Of a stretch of 29,402 bases of DNA, positions 21,195 through 28,844 are shown piece after piece. A program made the position numbers and the translations under genes. How positions within the stretch are numbered: the stretch's first letter is position 1; every line of letters begins with the position of its first letter. Source of the stretch: an uncultured Oscillospiraceae bacterium (GTDB taxonomy: Bacteria; Bacillota; Clostridia; Oscillospirales; Oscillospiraceae); contig CAKTMW010000022.1 in NCBI GenBank assembly GCA_934574095.1, positions 1 through 29,402 of the forward strand, read 5' to 3'. The notes under the pieces were generated by a model. It did not search any database, was not told the DNA's origin, and saw nothing but the letters and a program-made list of their open reading frames with translations.

Positions 21195-23690
21195 TTACCA
21201 ACCGTCGGTACCGTGGCCGGGCTCAAAGTCCCCGTCGCCGTCGCCGCCGTCGGTACCGTCGTCTGTGCTGCCATCGGCATTCGGGGCGTCGGACGTATTG
21301 TCATCGCCCCAGCCGGGAGGCGTGGAGTTCTCGTCGCCGCCGATGGCGTTGCCCCAGTGGACATATTCGCTGTCCTCAGGAATGATGTCGGGGAAGTTGG
21401 CCAGATAGTCGCGGTAGTAGTTCAAGCGGCCGGTGCCGTCGTGCATGGTGCACAGCTCCGTGGGCTGGTTGTCCACCGCCACCAGCTCGGTGCGGACGCG
21501 GCTGCCGCGGGGGTCCTGCTCGCACAGGGTGCTGGCCAGCATACCGCTGTCGGCGCAGACCTTCACGCTCACCAGGTCGCTGCTGGAGAAGAAGCTCTTG
21601 TTCTCCAGGCCCTCGTGGATGCGGGACATGACCTTGTTCCACAGGATGGCCGCCGGGTTGACGCCGCCGGAGGACACACGGCTGTTGCTCTCGTAGCCCA
21701 CCCAGCAGGCGCCCACGTAGTAGGGGCTGTAACCCACGAAGTAGCGGTCCCGCAGGTCGTTGGTGGTACCGGTCTTGCCGGCCAGGGTCATGCCGCTGAA
21801 GTTGGCGCTGCTGCCGGTGCCGCCGTTGACCACGTCGTGGAGGAAGCTGTTCATCAGCGCAGCGGTGCTGGCCTTCATGGCCACGTTGGACTGGATGTCG
21901 TTCTCCAGGATCACATTGCCGTTGCTGTCCTCCACCTTCACAAAGGTGCGGGGCTTGGTGTAGATGCCCTCGTTGACGAAGGCGCCGTAGGCCGCCGCCA
22001 TCTCCTCGGTGGTGACGCCGCGGGCGTAGCCGCCCAGCGCCATGGCGCCCACCTGCTCGCTGTCGGACTGGGTCAGGGTGGTGAAGCCCAGGCGGCTGGT
22101 CATGAAGTCATAGGACTCCCACGTGCCCAGCATCATATTGGCCCGCACGGCGCAGGTGTTCAGGGACTGCACCAGTGCGCGGCGCACCGTCACCAGGCCC
22201 TGGAAGCGGCCGTTGTCGTTCTTGGGATAGGCGCTGTCGTTCAGCTCCAGCACCGGATAGTCGTCCAGGGTGGACGCGCCGGTAATGACGCCCTGGTCCA
22301 GGGCGGGGGCGTAGGTGCTGATGGGCTTGGCGGCGGAGCCGCAGGGCCGCACGGTGGTGGCCCAGTTCAAACCGCGGTCAACGGTCTTGGCGCCGGTGCC
22401 GCCCACCATGGCCACTATATAGCCGGTATAGGGGTCGATGACGGTAAGGGCGCCCTGCAGCTGCTCGGTCTCGCCCTTGCTGTTGGTGCGGGTGTAGGGG
22501 GTGTTGCTCAGGTCCTCGAAGACGCTCTCGGCGATCTTCTGATACTCATAATTCTGGGTGGTGTAAACCTTATAGCCCTTGCTGAACAGGGCATCCTCCG
22601 CCGTGGCGTGGTCATAGCCGAACTCGTCCATCAGCGCCTGGACCACATCGTCGATCATGGCGTCGGTGAAATAGGAGTTGCGGGCCTTGTACTGGGCCAC
22701 CACGGGTTTGGCCTCTTCCTCCAGCAAGGCCGAGGTATCCACCACCTCGTCGCCGTAGTAGTTGCCGGTGTTGCTGTAACCGTTGGTGAAGATGACCTCC
22801 TCCGCCTTGGCGGCGTCATACTCCTCCTGGGTGATCTTGCCCTGGTCCAGCATGGCGTCCAGGATCAGTATCTCGCGCTCGCGGTTCTGCTCCCGGCTCC
22901 ACTCGCTCTCAAAGGGGCCGTATTGGCTGGGGTTGTTGGTGATGCCGATCAGGCTGGCGCTCTGGGCCAGCGTCAGCTCGCTGGCGCTCTTGCCGAAATA
23001 GGTGCGGGCCGCCGCCTCCACGCCGTAGCAGGACTGGCCCAGGCAGATGCGGTTCAGATAGGATTCCAGTATCTGGTCCTTGGTATAGCGCTTTTCCAGC
23101 TCCAGCGCCCGGTATATCTCCGTTACCTTACGCTTGACGGTACTCTGGTTGTCGCCGGTGACGTTTTTAATGAGCTGCTGGGTGATGGTGGAGCCGCCCT
23201 GTACGCCCCGGCCCGTCAGGGTGCTGAGGATGGCGCGCACCGTGCCGCGGAAGTCCACGCCGTTGTGCTTTTCAAAGCGCTTGTCCTCGATGGCGATGGC
23301 GGCTTCCTTCAGATAATCCGGGATGTTGTCCAGATCGATCCAGATACGGTTCTCGCCGTCGCTGTACAGGGTCTGGTACATGACCCACTCGTCGGTTTTG
23401 GCGTCCAGGTAATAGAGCTCGGTGGACACCTTGCTCTCCAGCTCGTCCAGATAGACCTCCACATGCCCCTTCAGGGACGTGTTGATCCATGTCAGGAAAA
23501 TACCGGTGAAAATGGCGATGGTCAGTACCATCACCAGCACGATGGTGCCGATGACCATTCCGGTCTTTCCCTTCTTCTTTTTCGGACGGGCCGCGCCCTG
23601 CGGCTCCTGATAGGTCTCCTCTGTTCGTTGACCGGCGCTCTGCTGTGGCCGGCCAAACAGACCGCGGCGCTTTTTCTTGTTTTCGCTCAT
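21195..23690 (-). CDS. Class A penicillin-binding protein (PBP1A family)
   Basis: 831 residues. It polymerises glycan strands and cross-links them outside the membrane. Seen: a basic, charged cytoplasmic start with KKKKGKTG, one membrane helix (about 45-68), glycosyltransferase-51 domain with catalytic Glu in AIEDKRFEKHNG (Glu 135) and GGSTITQQLIKN, then a transpeptidase domain with SAAK (Ser 452), SLN (in VQSLNTCAVR) and KTG (AGKTGTTND). A long low-complexity Asp/Gly/Thr-rich tail ends the protein. Start chosen at ATG 23690 with AAGGAGG before it; the frame is open 29 codons more. The catalytic serine is preceded by CG rather than the usual PG (VRPCGSAAKPIS). Followed by SLOG and TSCPD genes on the same strand. 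Confidence 0.96.
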   Translation of the reverse strand: MSENKKKRRGLFGRPQQSAGQRTEETYQEPQGAARPKKKKGKTGMVIGTIVLVMVLTIAIFTGIFLTWINTSLKGHVEVYLDELESKVSTELYYLDAKTDEWVMYQTLYSDGENRIWIDLDNIPDYLKEAAIAIEDKRFEKHNGVDFRGTVRAILSTLTGRGVQGGSTITQQLIKNVTGDNQSTVKRKVTEIYRALELEKRYTKDQILESYLNRICLGQSCYGVEAAARTYFGKSASELTLAQSASLIGITNNPSQYGPFESEWSREQNREREILILDAMLDQGKITQEEYDAAKAEEVIFTNGYSNTGNYYGDEVVDTSALLEEEAKPVVAQYKARNSYFTDAMIDDVVQALMDEFGYDHATAEDALFSKGYKVYTTQNYEYQKIAESVFEDLSNTPYTRTNSKGETEQLQGALTVIDPYTGYIVAMVGGTGAKTVDRGLNWATTVRPCGSAAKPISTYAPALDQGVITGASTLDDYPVLELNDSAYPKNDNGRFQGLVTVRRALVQSLNTCAVRANMMLGTWESYDFMTSRLGFTTLTQSDSEQVGAMALGGYARGVTTEEMAAAYGAFVNEGIYTKPRTFVKVEDSNGNVILENDIQSNVAMKASTAALMNSFLHDVVNGGTGSSANFSGMTLAGKTGTTNDLRDRYFVGYSPYYVGACWVGYESNSRVSSGGVNPAAILWNKVMSRIHEGLENKSFFSSSDLVSVKVCADSGMLASTLCEQDPRGSRVRTELVAVDNQPTELCTMHDGTGRLNYYRDYLANFPDIIPEDSEYVHWGNAIGGDENSTPPGWGDDNTSDAPNADGSTDDGTDGGDGDGDFEPGHGTDGW

Positions 23691-23794
23691 AACAGGGCAC
23701 CTCCTTTTCCTTGATATTATTGATGTATCGCCGGTACGGCGCGGCGCGCTCATCTGCCGGTATACATACTTGCCCATTTTTACGCTATTCTAGT

Positions 23795-23813
23795 ATTGTA
23801 CCACATCTGTCAA
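23795..23813 (-). promoter_or_regulatory. Probable promoter region of the PBP1A gene
   Basis: Minus strand: extended -10 TGGTACAAT (TACAAT at 23795-23800) about 105 bases before the start codon. A TTGACA at 23808-23813 is too close to serve this -10, but could work with a TAGAAT-like box 15 bases downstream of it. Confidence 0.5.
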
Positions 23814-23932
23814 ATGTTAAAAACCCCTTGTTTCGACAATTTCGTGCCAAAACACGGTCAAATAGTTGCCGTATCCGTATTTTTCTGTCACTTTTTCATC
23901 CTCTGGCGCAAAAAAGTCACAGCGGCGGCGGC

Positions 23933-23961
23933 TTGCATTCCGGCGAAAGATAGGGTACAAT
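23933..23961 (+). promoter_or_regulatory. Promoter of the DUF1292 gene
   Basis: TTGCAT (23933-23938) and TACAAT (23956-23961) with a 17-base spacer, 47 bases before the start codon, which is preceded by an AAGGAGG site. Confidence 0.75.
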
Positions 23962-24008
23962 AAGGAGCATATTCCGGCTACCATCCATCAACAAGGAGGA
24001 AACAACAC

Positions 24009-24299
24009 ATGAGCGAAGATTTCGGCCCGAATTTCATCACCCTGACCGATGAGGACGGCAACGAGTTTGAATTGGAATATATCGACGCCCTGGAGGTGGA
24101 CGGCCAGACCTATATGGCCTTCTTCCCCGCCGTGGAGGAGGACGGGGCCGACGAGGAGGACCTGGGCCTGGTGATCCTGAAATCCATCCTGGTGGACGGC
24201 GAGGAGCAGCTCTCCACCCTGGACAGCGACGAGGAGCTGGAGCGGGTCTACGACCTGTTCATGGAGCAGCTGATGGCGGACGAGGAAGAAGATTCCTAA
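24009..24299 (+). CDS. DUF1292 domain protein (YrzB-like)
   Basis: 96 residues, very acidic (runs of Asp/Glu throughout and the end ADEEEDS). Seen: FITLTDEDGNEFELEYID at the start, the core VDGQTYMAFFPAV and the middle LGLVILKSILVDGEEQLSTL, which match the short DUF1292/YrzB family of Firmicutes. No function is established. In Bacillus the homologue lies in the yrrK-yrzB group, not far from yrvM and the 6S-1 RNA gene, and here the 6S RNA follows directly. It has its own promoter and a strong ribosome site; no terminator is visible before the 6S promoter. Confidence 0.9.
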   Translation: MSEDFGPNFITLTDEDGNEFELEYIDALEVDGQTYMAFFPAVEEDGADEEDLGLVILKSILVDGEEQLSTLDSDEELERVYDLFMEQLMADEEEDS

Positions 24300-24334
24300 A
24301 AAAATCTGCAAATTTCTCTTTTCTTTTTCCCCGC

Positions 24335-24352
24335 GGCATGGTATACTATGCC
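24335..24352 (+). promoter_or_regulatory. Extended -10 promoter of the 6S RNA, embedded in a palindrome
   Basis: TGGTATACT (24339-24347) is an extended -10 element; no good -35 is seen. It lies inside an inverted repeat GGCAT (24335-24339) / ATGCC (24348-24352). Predicted transcription start about 24354. Confidence 0.6.
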
Positions 24353-24353
24353 C

Positions 24354-24604
24354 AAGGCATGAGCGAACAAACGCGCTTTGTGCCCCACAGATGATGTATA
24401 CGGGTCTTTTTTATCCTCACATCTTGTTATAGGGGATGTCGGATCAGCATGTGGTTTGCAGGCCTCCCGGCTGCCGTTTGCGGCTGGAAGATGGAAGCAG
24501 TAAAGCAAGCTGGAGACAACCCACCTGCTAGGAAACGGTGCAGGTTATAACTTGGCCCGATGCAACTGAGAAGCAGCCGCAAGGCTGCTTCTCTCTATTT
24601 TTCA
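24354..24604 (+). ncRNA. ssrS: Probable 6S RNA
   Basis: Structured transcript between the DUF1292 gene and the foldase, without an open reading frame. Seen: a closing stem TGTAT (24395-24399) and CGGGTC (24401-24406) with GGCCCG (24554-24559) and ATGCA (24560-24564); a large open region whose 3' side carries the small hairpin ACCTGC/GCAGGT (24523-24528 with 24540-24545), as in the central bubble of 6S RNAs; and a distal arm beginning TCCTC near 24414-24418 with GGAGA near 24512-24516, then CTTG with CAAG. It ends at an intrinsic terminator. 6S RNA binds sigma-A RNA polymerase in its central bubble. The neighbouring tcdA gene matches the position of bsrA beside yrvM in Bacillus. The exact 5' end is uncertain; the family core is probably about 24380-24570. 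Confidence 0.75.
24568..24604 (+). terminator. Terminator of the 6S RNA
   Basis: Perfect 11-bp stem GAGAAGCAGCC (24568-24578 with 24583-24593), GCAA tetraloop, followed by a T-rich tail at 24594-24604. Confidence 0.9.
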
Positions 24605-24632
24605 GGCAAATACGCGAGGTCGTTTTTTTCGT

Positions 24633-24710
24633 TGTAGGGGCGGACGACTCTGTCCGCCCCCTATCACGGGTACGTCATCGGCAGGGCCGACAGGGTCGTC
24701 GGCCCCTACA
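24633..24710. repeat. Palindromic repeat family 2, full element
   Basis: About 78 bases bounded by TGTAGGGG (24633-24640) and CCCCTACA (24703-24710). Each end is itself a hairpin: GGGGCGGAC/GTCCGCCCC (24637-24645 with 24652-24660) around GACTCT, and GGGCCGAC/GTCGGCCC (24684-24691 with 24698-24705). The first hairpin matches the one at 15097-15118. No coding content, so it is small enough to be a non-autonomous mobile repeat. Confidence 0.85.
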
Positions 24711-24791
24711 TACGCTCACACGCTGCTCTGGTGCGGCGGCGAATTCTGCGAAGTTTTTGACGCACTTTTCCGCCCTTCCAAAATATAATAC

Positions 24792-24820
24792 TTGCACATT
24801 CGGCAAAACTACGGTATAAT
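24792..24820 (+). promoter_or_regulatory. Promoter of the foldase gene
   Basis: TTGCAC (24792-24797) and perfect TATAAT (24815-24820) with a 17-base spacer, 60 bases before the start codon. Confidence 0.85.
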
Positions 24821-24880
24821 AGACAGGTATTTTACGACCAAGGGCGTATTGCGCCTATCACTTGAGAGGACTGAAAACAA

Positions 24881-26452
24881 ATGAGTGCATCCAGAGAAAA
24901 GAAAAACCGCCAGGAGCTGGCCGCACAGGGCCATGTGGACCCCCGCGTCGAGCGCGAGCAGAAGGAATCTGCCGAGCGGAAAAAGAATAAGCTGCTCTAC
25001 GGCGGCATCGCTGTGCTGTTCGTCATTGTGGCCGCTGTGGTGCTGCTGTATAACTCCGGCATCTTCCAGCGCAAGGCCACCGCGCTGACCGTGGACGGCA
25101 AGGACTTCACCGCCGCCCAGGTGGACTACTTCTACTATGCCGCGCTGAACAACGTCGCCAGCTCTGATTACGCCAGCTACATGGGCCTGGACACCAGCAA
25201 GTCCATGAAGGACCAGGAGCTGAACGCCATGGCCAAGATGCTGCTGGGCATCACCGCCGAGGATACCATGACCTGGGACGAGTATCTGCGGGACACCGCC
25301 AAGACGAACCTGACCCAGTATTATAAGGTCAGCGAAAAGGCCAAGGCCGACGGCCTGACCTTTGACGACCATATGAAAGAGGAGATGCAGGCCGATATCG
25401 ACAGCATCACCGCCTACGCCAAGCAGAACGGCCTGTCCTTCTCCGGCTATCTGAAGCGGGTGTACGGCTCCAACATGACCACCGAGGTCTTCAAGGAAAT
25501 GTATGAGATGACCGCTCTGGCCGCTCATTGCCAGGAGGAGTATCAGAACAGCCTGACCTATACCGACGACGAGCTGCAGGCCTGCTACGAGGCGGACAAG
25601 AACAGCTACGACGTGGCCGACTATGAGTACATCTCCTTCAAGGCCACCGCCGACAGCACCACCGACGCCGACGGCAACACCGTGGAGCCCACCGACGAGG
25701 AGACCGCCGCCGCCAAGAAGGCAGCCGAGGACGCCGCCGCTGACGCTCTGGCCCGTTACACCGCCGGCGAGACCCTGGACGCCATCGCCGCCGACTATGA
25801 GGACATCGCCTCCTACACCCACCAGGAGGAGGGCACCTACGCCGGTACCGACCTGGGTGTGTGGGTCTTCGACGAGGCCCGTACCGCCGGTGACGTCGAG
25901 GTGGTCACCACCGATTCCAACATCTATTTCGCCCTGTTCCACAGCCGCTCCCGTCAGGAGTACAACGTGGTCAACGTCCGCCACATCCTCTTTGAGGTGG
26001 ACACCTCCGACCTGGATTCCAGCTCTGACACCTATGACGCCGACGTGGCCAATCTGAAGGAGATCGCCCACTCTGACGCCGAGAAGGCCCTGAAGGAGTG
26101 GCAGGACGGCGGCGCTACCGCCGAGCTGTTCGCCCAGATGGCCACCGAGCTGTCCGGCGACACCGGCAGCGTGGCCAACGGCGGCCTGTACGAGGGCATC
26201 AGCAAGTCCACCAGCTTCGTGCAGGAGTTCCTGGACTGGTGCTTCGCCGACGGCCGCAAGGTGGGCGACGCCGGTGTGATCGACAGCAGCTACGGCAGCC
26301 ACGTGATGTATCTGGACAGCTTCGGCGACCCCTATTGGAAGGTCCAGACCACCAACACCCTGAAGAGCGAGGCCGTGGCGGCCTGGGTGGATGAGAACAC
26401 CGCTACCGAGTCCGTGACCGAGGGCTCCGGCATGCAGTACGTCGGTTATTAA
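24881..26452 (+). CDS. Membrane-anchored peptidyl-prolyl isomerase (SurA/PrsA-like foldase)
   Basis: 523 residues. Seen: a charged cytoplasmic start of about 37 residues, one membrane helix (about 38-57, LLYGGIAVLFVIVAAVVLLY), an extracytoplasmic SurA-N-like helical region, and a parvulin-type isomerase domain (about 362-485) beginning NVRHILFEVDT (365 on) and containing GDTGSVANGGLY and SSYGSHVMYLDSFGD. It is longer than classical PrsA and anchored by a helix instead of a lipidated cysteine, a form common in clostridia. Acidic insertions around 235-265 (DADGNTVEPTDEETAAAKKA) separate the parts. It probably folds secreted proteins at the membrane face. Strong own promoter; a hairpin (26471-26498) follows its stop. 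Confidence 0.92.
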   Translation: MSASREKKNRQELAAQGHVDPRVEREQKESAERKKNKLLYGGIAVLFVIVAAVVLLYNSGIFQRKATALTVDGKDFTAAQVDYFYYAALNNVASSDYASYMGLDTSKSMKDQELNAMAKMLLGITAEDTMTWDEYLRDTAKTNLTQYYKVSEKAKADGLTFDDHMKEEMQADIDSITAYAKQNGLSFSGYLKRVYGSNMTTEVFKEMYEMTALAAHCQEEYQNSLTYTDDELQACYEADKNSYDVADYEYISFKATADSTTDADGNTVEPTDEETAAAKKAAEDAAADALARYTAGETLDAIAADYEDIASYTHQEEGTYAGTDLGVWVFDEARTAGDVEVVTTDSNIYFALFHSRSRQEYNVVNVRHILFEVDTSDLDSSSDTYDADVANLKEIAHSDAEKALKEWQDGGATAELFAQMATELSGDTGSVANGGLYEGISKSTSFVQEFLDWCFADGRKVGDAGVIDSSYGSHVMYLDSFGDPYWKVQTTNTLKSEAVAAWVDENTATESVTEGSGMQYVGY

Positions 26453-26470
26453 GAGAAGCTTACACCATTG

Positions 26471-26498
26471 CGAAGGACCGGCAAATGCCGGTCCTTCG
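26471..26498 (+). terminator. Hairpin between the foldase gene and tcdA
   Basis: Perfect 12-bp stem CGAAGGACCGGC (26471-26482 with 26487-26498), AAAT loop, but no T run, so termination is uncertain; tcdA may be read through from the foldase promoter. It lies 15 bases before the tcdA start and could also hide its weak ribosome site. Confidence 0.5.
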
Positions 26499-26513
26499 TC
26501 GATTATCGCCATC

Positions 26514-27248
26514 ATGAATATGAGACACGAAGAATTTTTACGAACGGAAATGATCCTGGGCGGCGACGCGCTGGACAAGCTGCGGCACAGCCATGTGGCC
26601 GTGTTCGGCCTGGGCGGCGTGGGCAGCTATGTGACCGAGGCCCTGTGCCGCGCCGGTGTGGGAGAGCTGACTCTCATTGACGGCGACACCGTGTCCGTCA
26701 CCAACATCAACCGCCAGCTCTACGCCCTGCACTCCACCGTAGGTACGGCCAAGGCGGAGGCCGCCGCCGCCCGCTGCCGGGACATCTGCCCCGACACGGT
26801 GGTGCATCCCATCGTAGGCGTCTATGACGCCGCCCACCGGGAGGACTTTTTTGCTGCCCGGTACGACTACATCGTGGACGCCATCGACCTGGTCAGCTGC
26901 AAGCTGGACCTGATCGGCCAGGCCAGAGAGCGCCGCATCCCCATCCTGACGGCCCTGGGCACCGGCAACAAATTGCAGCCGGAGCTGCTGACCATCACCG
27001 ATATCGCCAAGACCTCCGGCTGCCCGCTGGCTCGTGTCATGCGCAAGGAGCTGCGGGAGCGGGGCATCCGCCATCTGAAGGTGGTGTTCAGCCCCGAACA
27101 GCCCGGCCAGACCCAGCAGCTGGAAACGCCGCCGCCGGGACGGCGCAGCGTTCCCGCCAGCGTGTCGTGGGTGCCCTCCGTGGCGGGCCTTTTGATGGCG
27201 GGCACGGTGGTACAGGATATCTTGAACGGAGGAGGACTGATCCCATGA
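26514..27248 (+). CDS. tcdA: tRNA threonylcarbamoyladenosine dehydratase
   Basis: 244 residues, ThiF/E1-like family. TcdA converts t6A37 in tRNA to its cyclic form using ATP. Seen: N-terminal HEEFLRTEMILGGDAL, the Rossmann ATP-binding loop GLGGVGSYV (32-40), the LIDGDTVSVTNINRQLYAL signature with the Asp and Arg of the E1 family, VDAIDLVSCKLDL, and GNKLQPELLTITDIAKTSG-type middle followed by CPLARVMRKELR. Two Met codons (26514, 26520) may start; no strong ribosome site is seen. Together with tsaD (13933) this covers the last steps of the same modification. DUF554 gene overlaps its stop by 4 bases. Confidence 0.95.
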   Translation: MNMRHEEFLRTEMILGGDALDKLRHSHVAVFGLGGVGSYVTEALCRAGVGELTLIDGDTVSVTNINRQLYALHSTVGTAKAEAAAARCRDICPDTVVHPIVGVYDAAHREDFFAARYDYIVDAIDLVSCKLDLIGQARERRIPILTALGTGNKLQPELLTITDIAKTSGCPLARVMRKELRERGIRHLKVVFSPEQPGQTQQLETPPPGRRSVPASVSWVPSVAGLLMAGTVVQDILNGGGLIP

Positions 27249-27921
27249 TCCTATTGGGTTCTCTTGTTAATGCCGGCGCTATCGTGGTAGGCGGCCTGGT
27301 GGGCATGTTTGCCGGAAAGCTGCGTCGGAAAAGCTGCGGACTTCGGTGATGACGGCGCTGTCGCTGATGACCATCGGCATCGCCGTGCCGGGCCTGCTGA
27401 AAAGCAGCAACGCCCTGATCCCCATCATCTCCATGGTGGTGGGCACCATCATCGGCGAGCTGCTGGATATCGACAGCGCTGTCACTAAGCTGGGCGAGAC
27501 GCTGCAGAAGCGCTTTTCCGGCAGCACCGTCACCGAGGGGTTCGTCACCGGTTCGCTGGTGTTCGCCATCGGCGCACTGGCGGTGATGGGCCCGCTGGAG
27601 AGCGGCTTGCAGCATCAGCACAGTCTGCTGTTCTCCAAGTCGGTCATCGACGGTGTGGCGTCGGTGGTGTTCGCTTCCACGCTGGGACTGGGCGTGGCCC
27701 TGTCCGGTCTCACCGTTCTGGCGGTGGAAGGCTCCATCGCCCTGCTGGCTTCGGTGGTGGCGCCCTATCTGGGCGAGACGGTGGTCAACGAGATCACCTT
27801 CGTAGGCTCGCTGCTGATCGTAGGCATCAGTCTGAACCTGCTGGGCGTGACCAAGCTGCGGATGCTGAACATGGTCCCGGCCATTCTGCTGCCCATTTTA
27901 CTGTGTCAATTCATGCTGTAA
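27245..27921 (+). pseudogene. DUF554 family membrane protein, split by a frameshift
   Basis: The ATG at 27245 (overlapping the tcdA stop, GGAGGA upstream) opens a frame with the family start MILLGSLVNAGAIVVGGLVG, which runs out of frame near 27323-27327 and stops at 27347-27349. The continuing family sequence EKLRTSVMTALSLMTIGIAV is in another frame from about 27325 to the stop at 27919-27921. Adding one base near 27324 would join them to about 225 residues, the usual DUF554 length. The downstream part (seven-helix type, with SMVVGTIIGELLDIDS, GSLVFAIGALAVMGPLESG and LGVTKLRMLNMVPAILLP) is intact and could be translated from GTG 27346. Function of the family is unproven. Could be a real decay, a phase-variable or programmed shift (no clear slippery run), or a sequencing error. 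Confidence 0.88.
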
Positions 27922-27964
27922 AACTTACGAAACAATTATTTACTTATTAAAAGGAGGGGCTGAC

Positions 27965-28765
27965 ATGACCTACGGATTCATCGGAACAGGAAATATGGGC
28001 GGTGCGCTGGCCCGTGCCGCCGCCAAGACGGTGGAGGTGCGCAGCAGCATCGTACTGGCCAACCGGACGCCGGAAAAGGCCACGAAATTGGCCGACGAGA
28101 TCGGCGCGTCGGTGGCCGACAACCTGACCGTCGCCAGGGAGTGCGATTACATTCTGCTGGGCGTAAAGCCCCAGATGATGGCGGATATGCTGGCTGAGAT
28201 CGCCCCGGCCCTGAAGGAACGCACCACCCCCTTTGTGCTGCTGAGCATGGCGGCGGGTCTGACCGTTCACCGCATCCGGGAGCTGGCGGGCGGCGACTAT
28301 CCGGTGATCCGCATTATGCCCAACACCGCCGTGGCGGTGGGCGAGGGCGTCACCATGTACTGCTGCTCCGACAACGTGACGGCGGCCCAGCGGGAGGGCT
28401 TTGTCTCCCTGCTGCACTGCTCCGGCCTGCTGGAGGAACTGGATGAAAAGCTGATGGACGCGGGCAGCGCCGTGGCAGGCTGCGGCGGCGCGTTTGCCTG
28501 CCTGTTTCTGGAGGGTCTGGCGGACGGCGCGGTGTATGCCGGTCTGCCCCGCGCCAAGGCGCAGCGCTACGCCGCCCAGATGCTGCTGGGCATGGCTAAG
28601 CTGGCGCTGGCCTCCGATGAACACACCGGGGCATTGAAGGACGCAGTGTGCTCTCCCGGCGGCACCACCATTGCGGGTGTTCGGGCATTGGAGGAGCGGG
28701 GCTTCCGGGCCGCCGCCATGAATGCCGTCATCGCCGCCTATGAGCGGACGAAACAACTGGGGTAA
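27965..28765 (+). CDS. proC: Pyrroline-5-carboxylate reductase
   Basis: 266 residues, normal length. It makes L-proline from pyrroline-5-carboxylate with NAD(P)H. Seen: the N-terminal Rossmann motif GFIGTGNMGGALARA, an NRTPEKATKLADEIG segment, LLGVKPQMM, the MPNTAVAVGEGVTMYC signature, and the C-terminal proline-binding GSAVAGCGGAFACLFLEGL and CSPGGTTIAGVRALEERGFR. The ATG at 27965 follows a strong AAAGGAGGGG site, 43 bases after the DUF554 gene. No other proline gene is visible beside it. A terminator follows. Confidence 0.97.
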   Translation: MTYGFIGTGNMGGALARAAAKTVEVRSSIVLANRTPEKATKLADEIGASVADNLTVARECDYILLGVKPQMMADMLAEIAPALKERTTPFVLLSMAAGLTVHRIRELAGGDYPVIRIMPNTAVAVGEGVTMYCCSDNVTAAQREGFVSLLHCSGLLEELDEKLMDAGSAVAGCGGAFACLFLEGLADGAVYAGLPRAKAQRYAAQMLLGMAKLALASDEHTGALKDAVCSPGGTTIAGVRALEERGFRAAAMNAVIAAYERTKQLG

Positions 28766-28802
28766 TACCGGTTTTGTAAAAGTAAACAACCATTTAGCAA
28801 GC

Positions 28803-28831
28803 AAAAACGCCACCCAAAGGGTGGCGTTTTT
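28803..28831. terminator. Bidirectional terminator of proC and the SDR gene
   Basis: A 13-bp stem AAAAACGCCACCC (28803-28815 with 28819-28831), loop AAA, with A and T runs on both sides; convergent genes end on either side. Confidence 0.93.
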
Positions 28832-28844
28832 GTGATTAAATCTC

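Noticed and set aside
21057..23714. 885-codon plus-strand open frame opposite PBP1A
   Set aside because: A mirror of the PBP1A gene; repetitive Val/Ala/Gly/His composition and no ribosome site.
24354..24604. SRP RNA, tmRNA or RNase P RNA in place of 6S RNA
   Set aside because: A GGAAGCAG string recalls the SRP RNA apical region, but the surrounding SRP stem is missing; no tmRNA tRNA-like ends and no RNase P core sequences are seen, whereas the long closing stem, open centre and gene neighbourhood fit 6S RNA.
24809..26578. 589-codon minus-strand open frame opposite the foldase gene
   Set aside because: Mirror frame of a GC-rich gene; no recognisable domain.
27320..27349. Programmed ribosomal frameshift in the DUF554 gene
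   Set aside because: No classic slippery heptamer with a downstream stem is evident at the junction; a simple one-base deletion or sequencing error is more economical.
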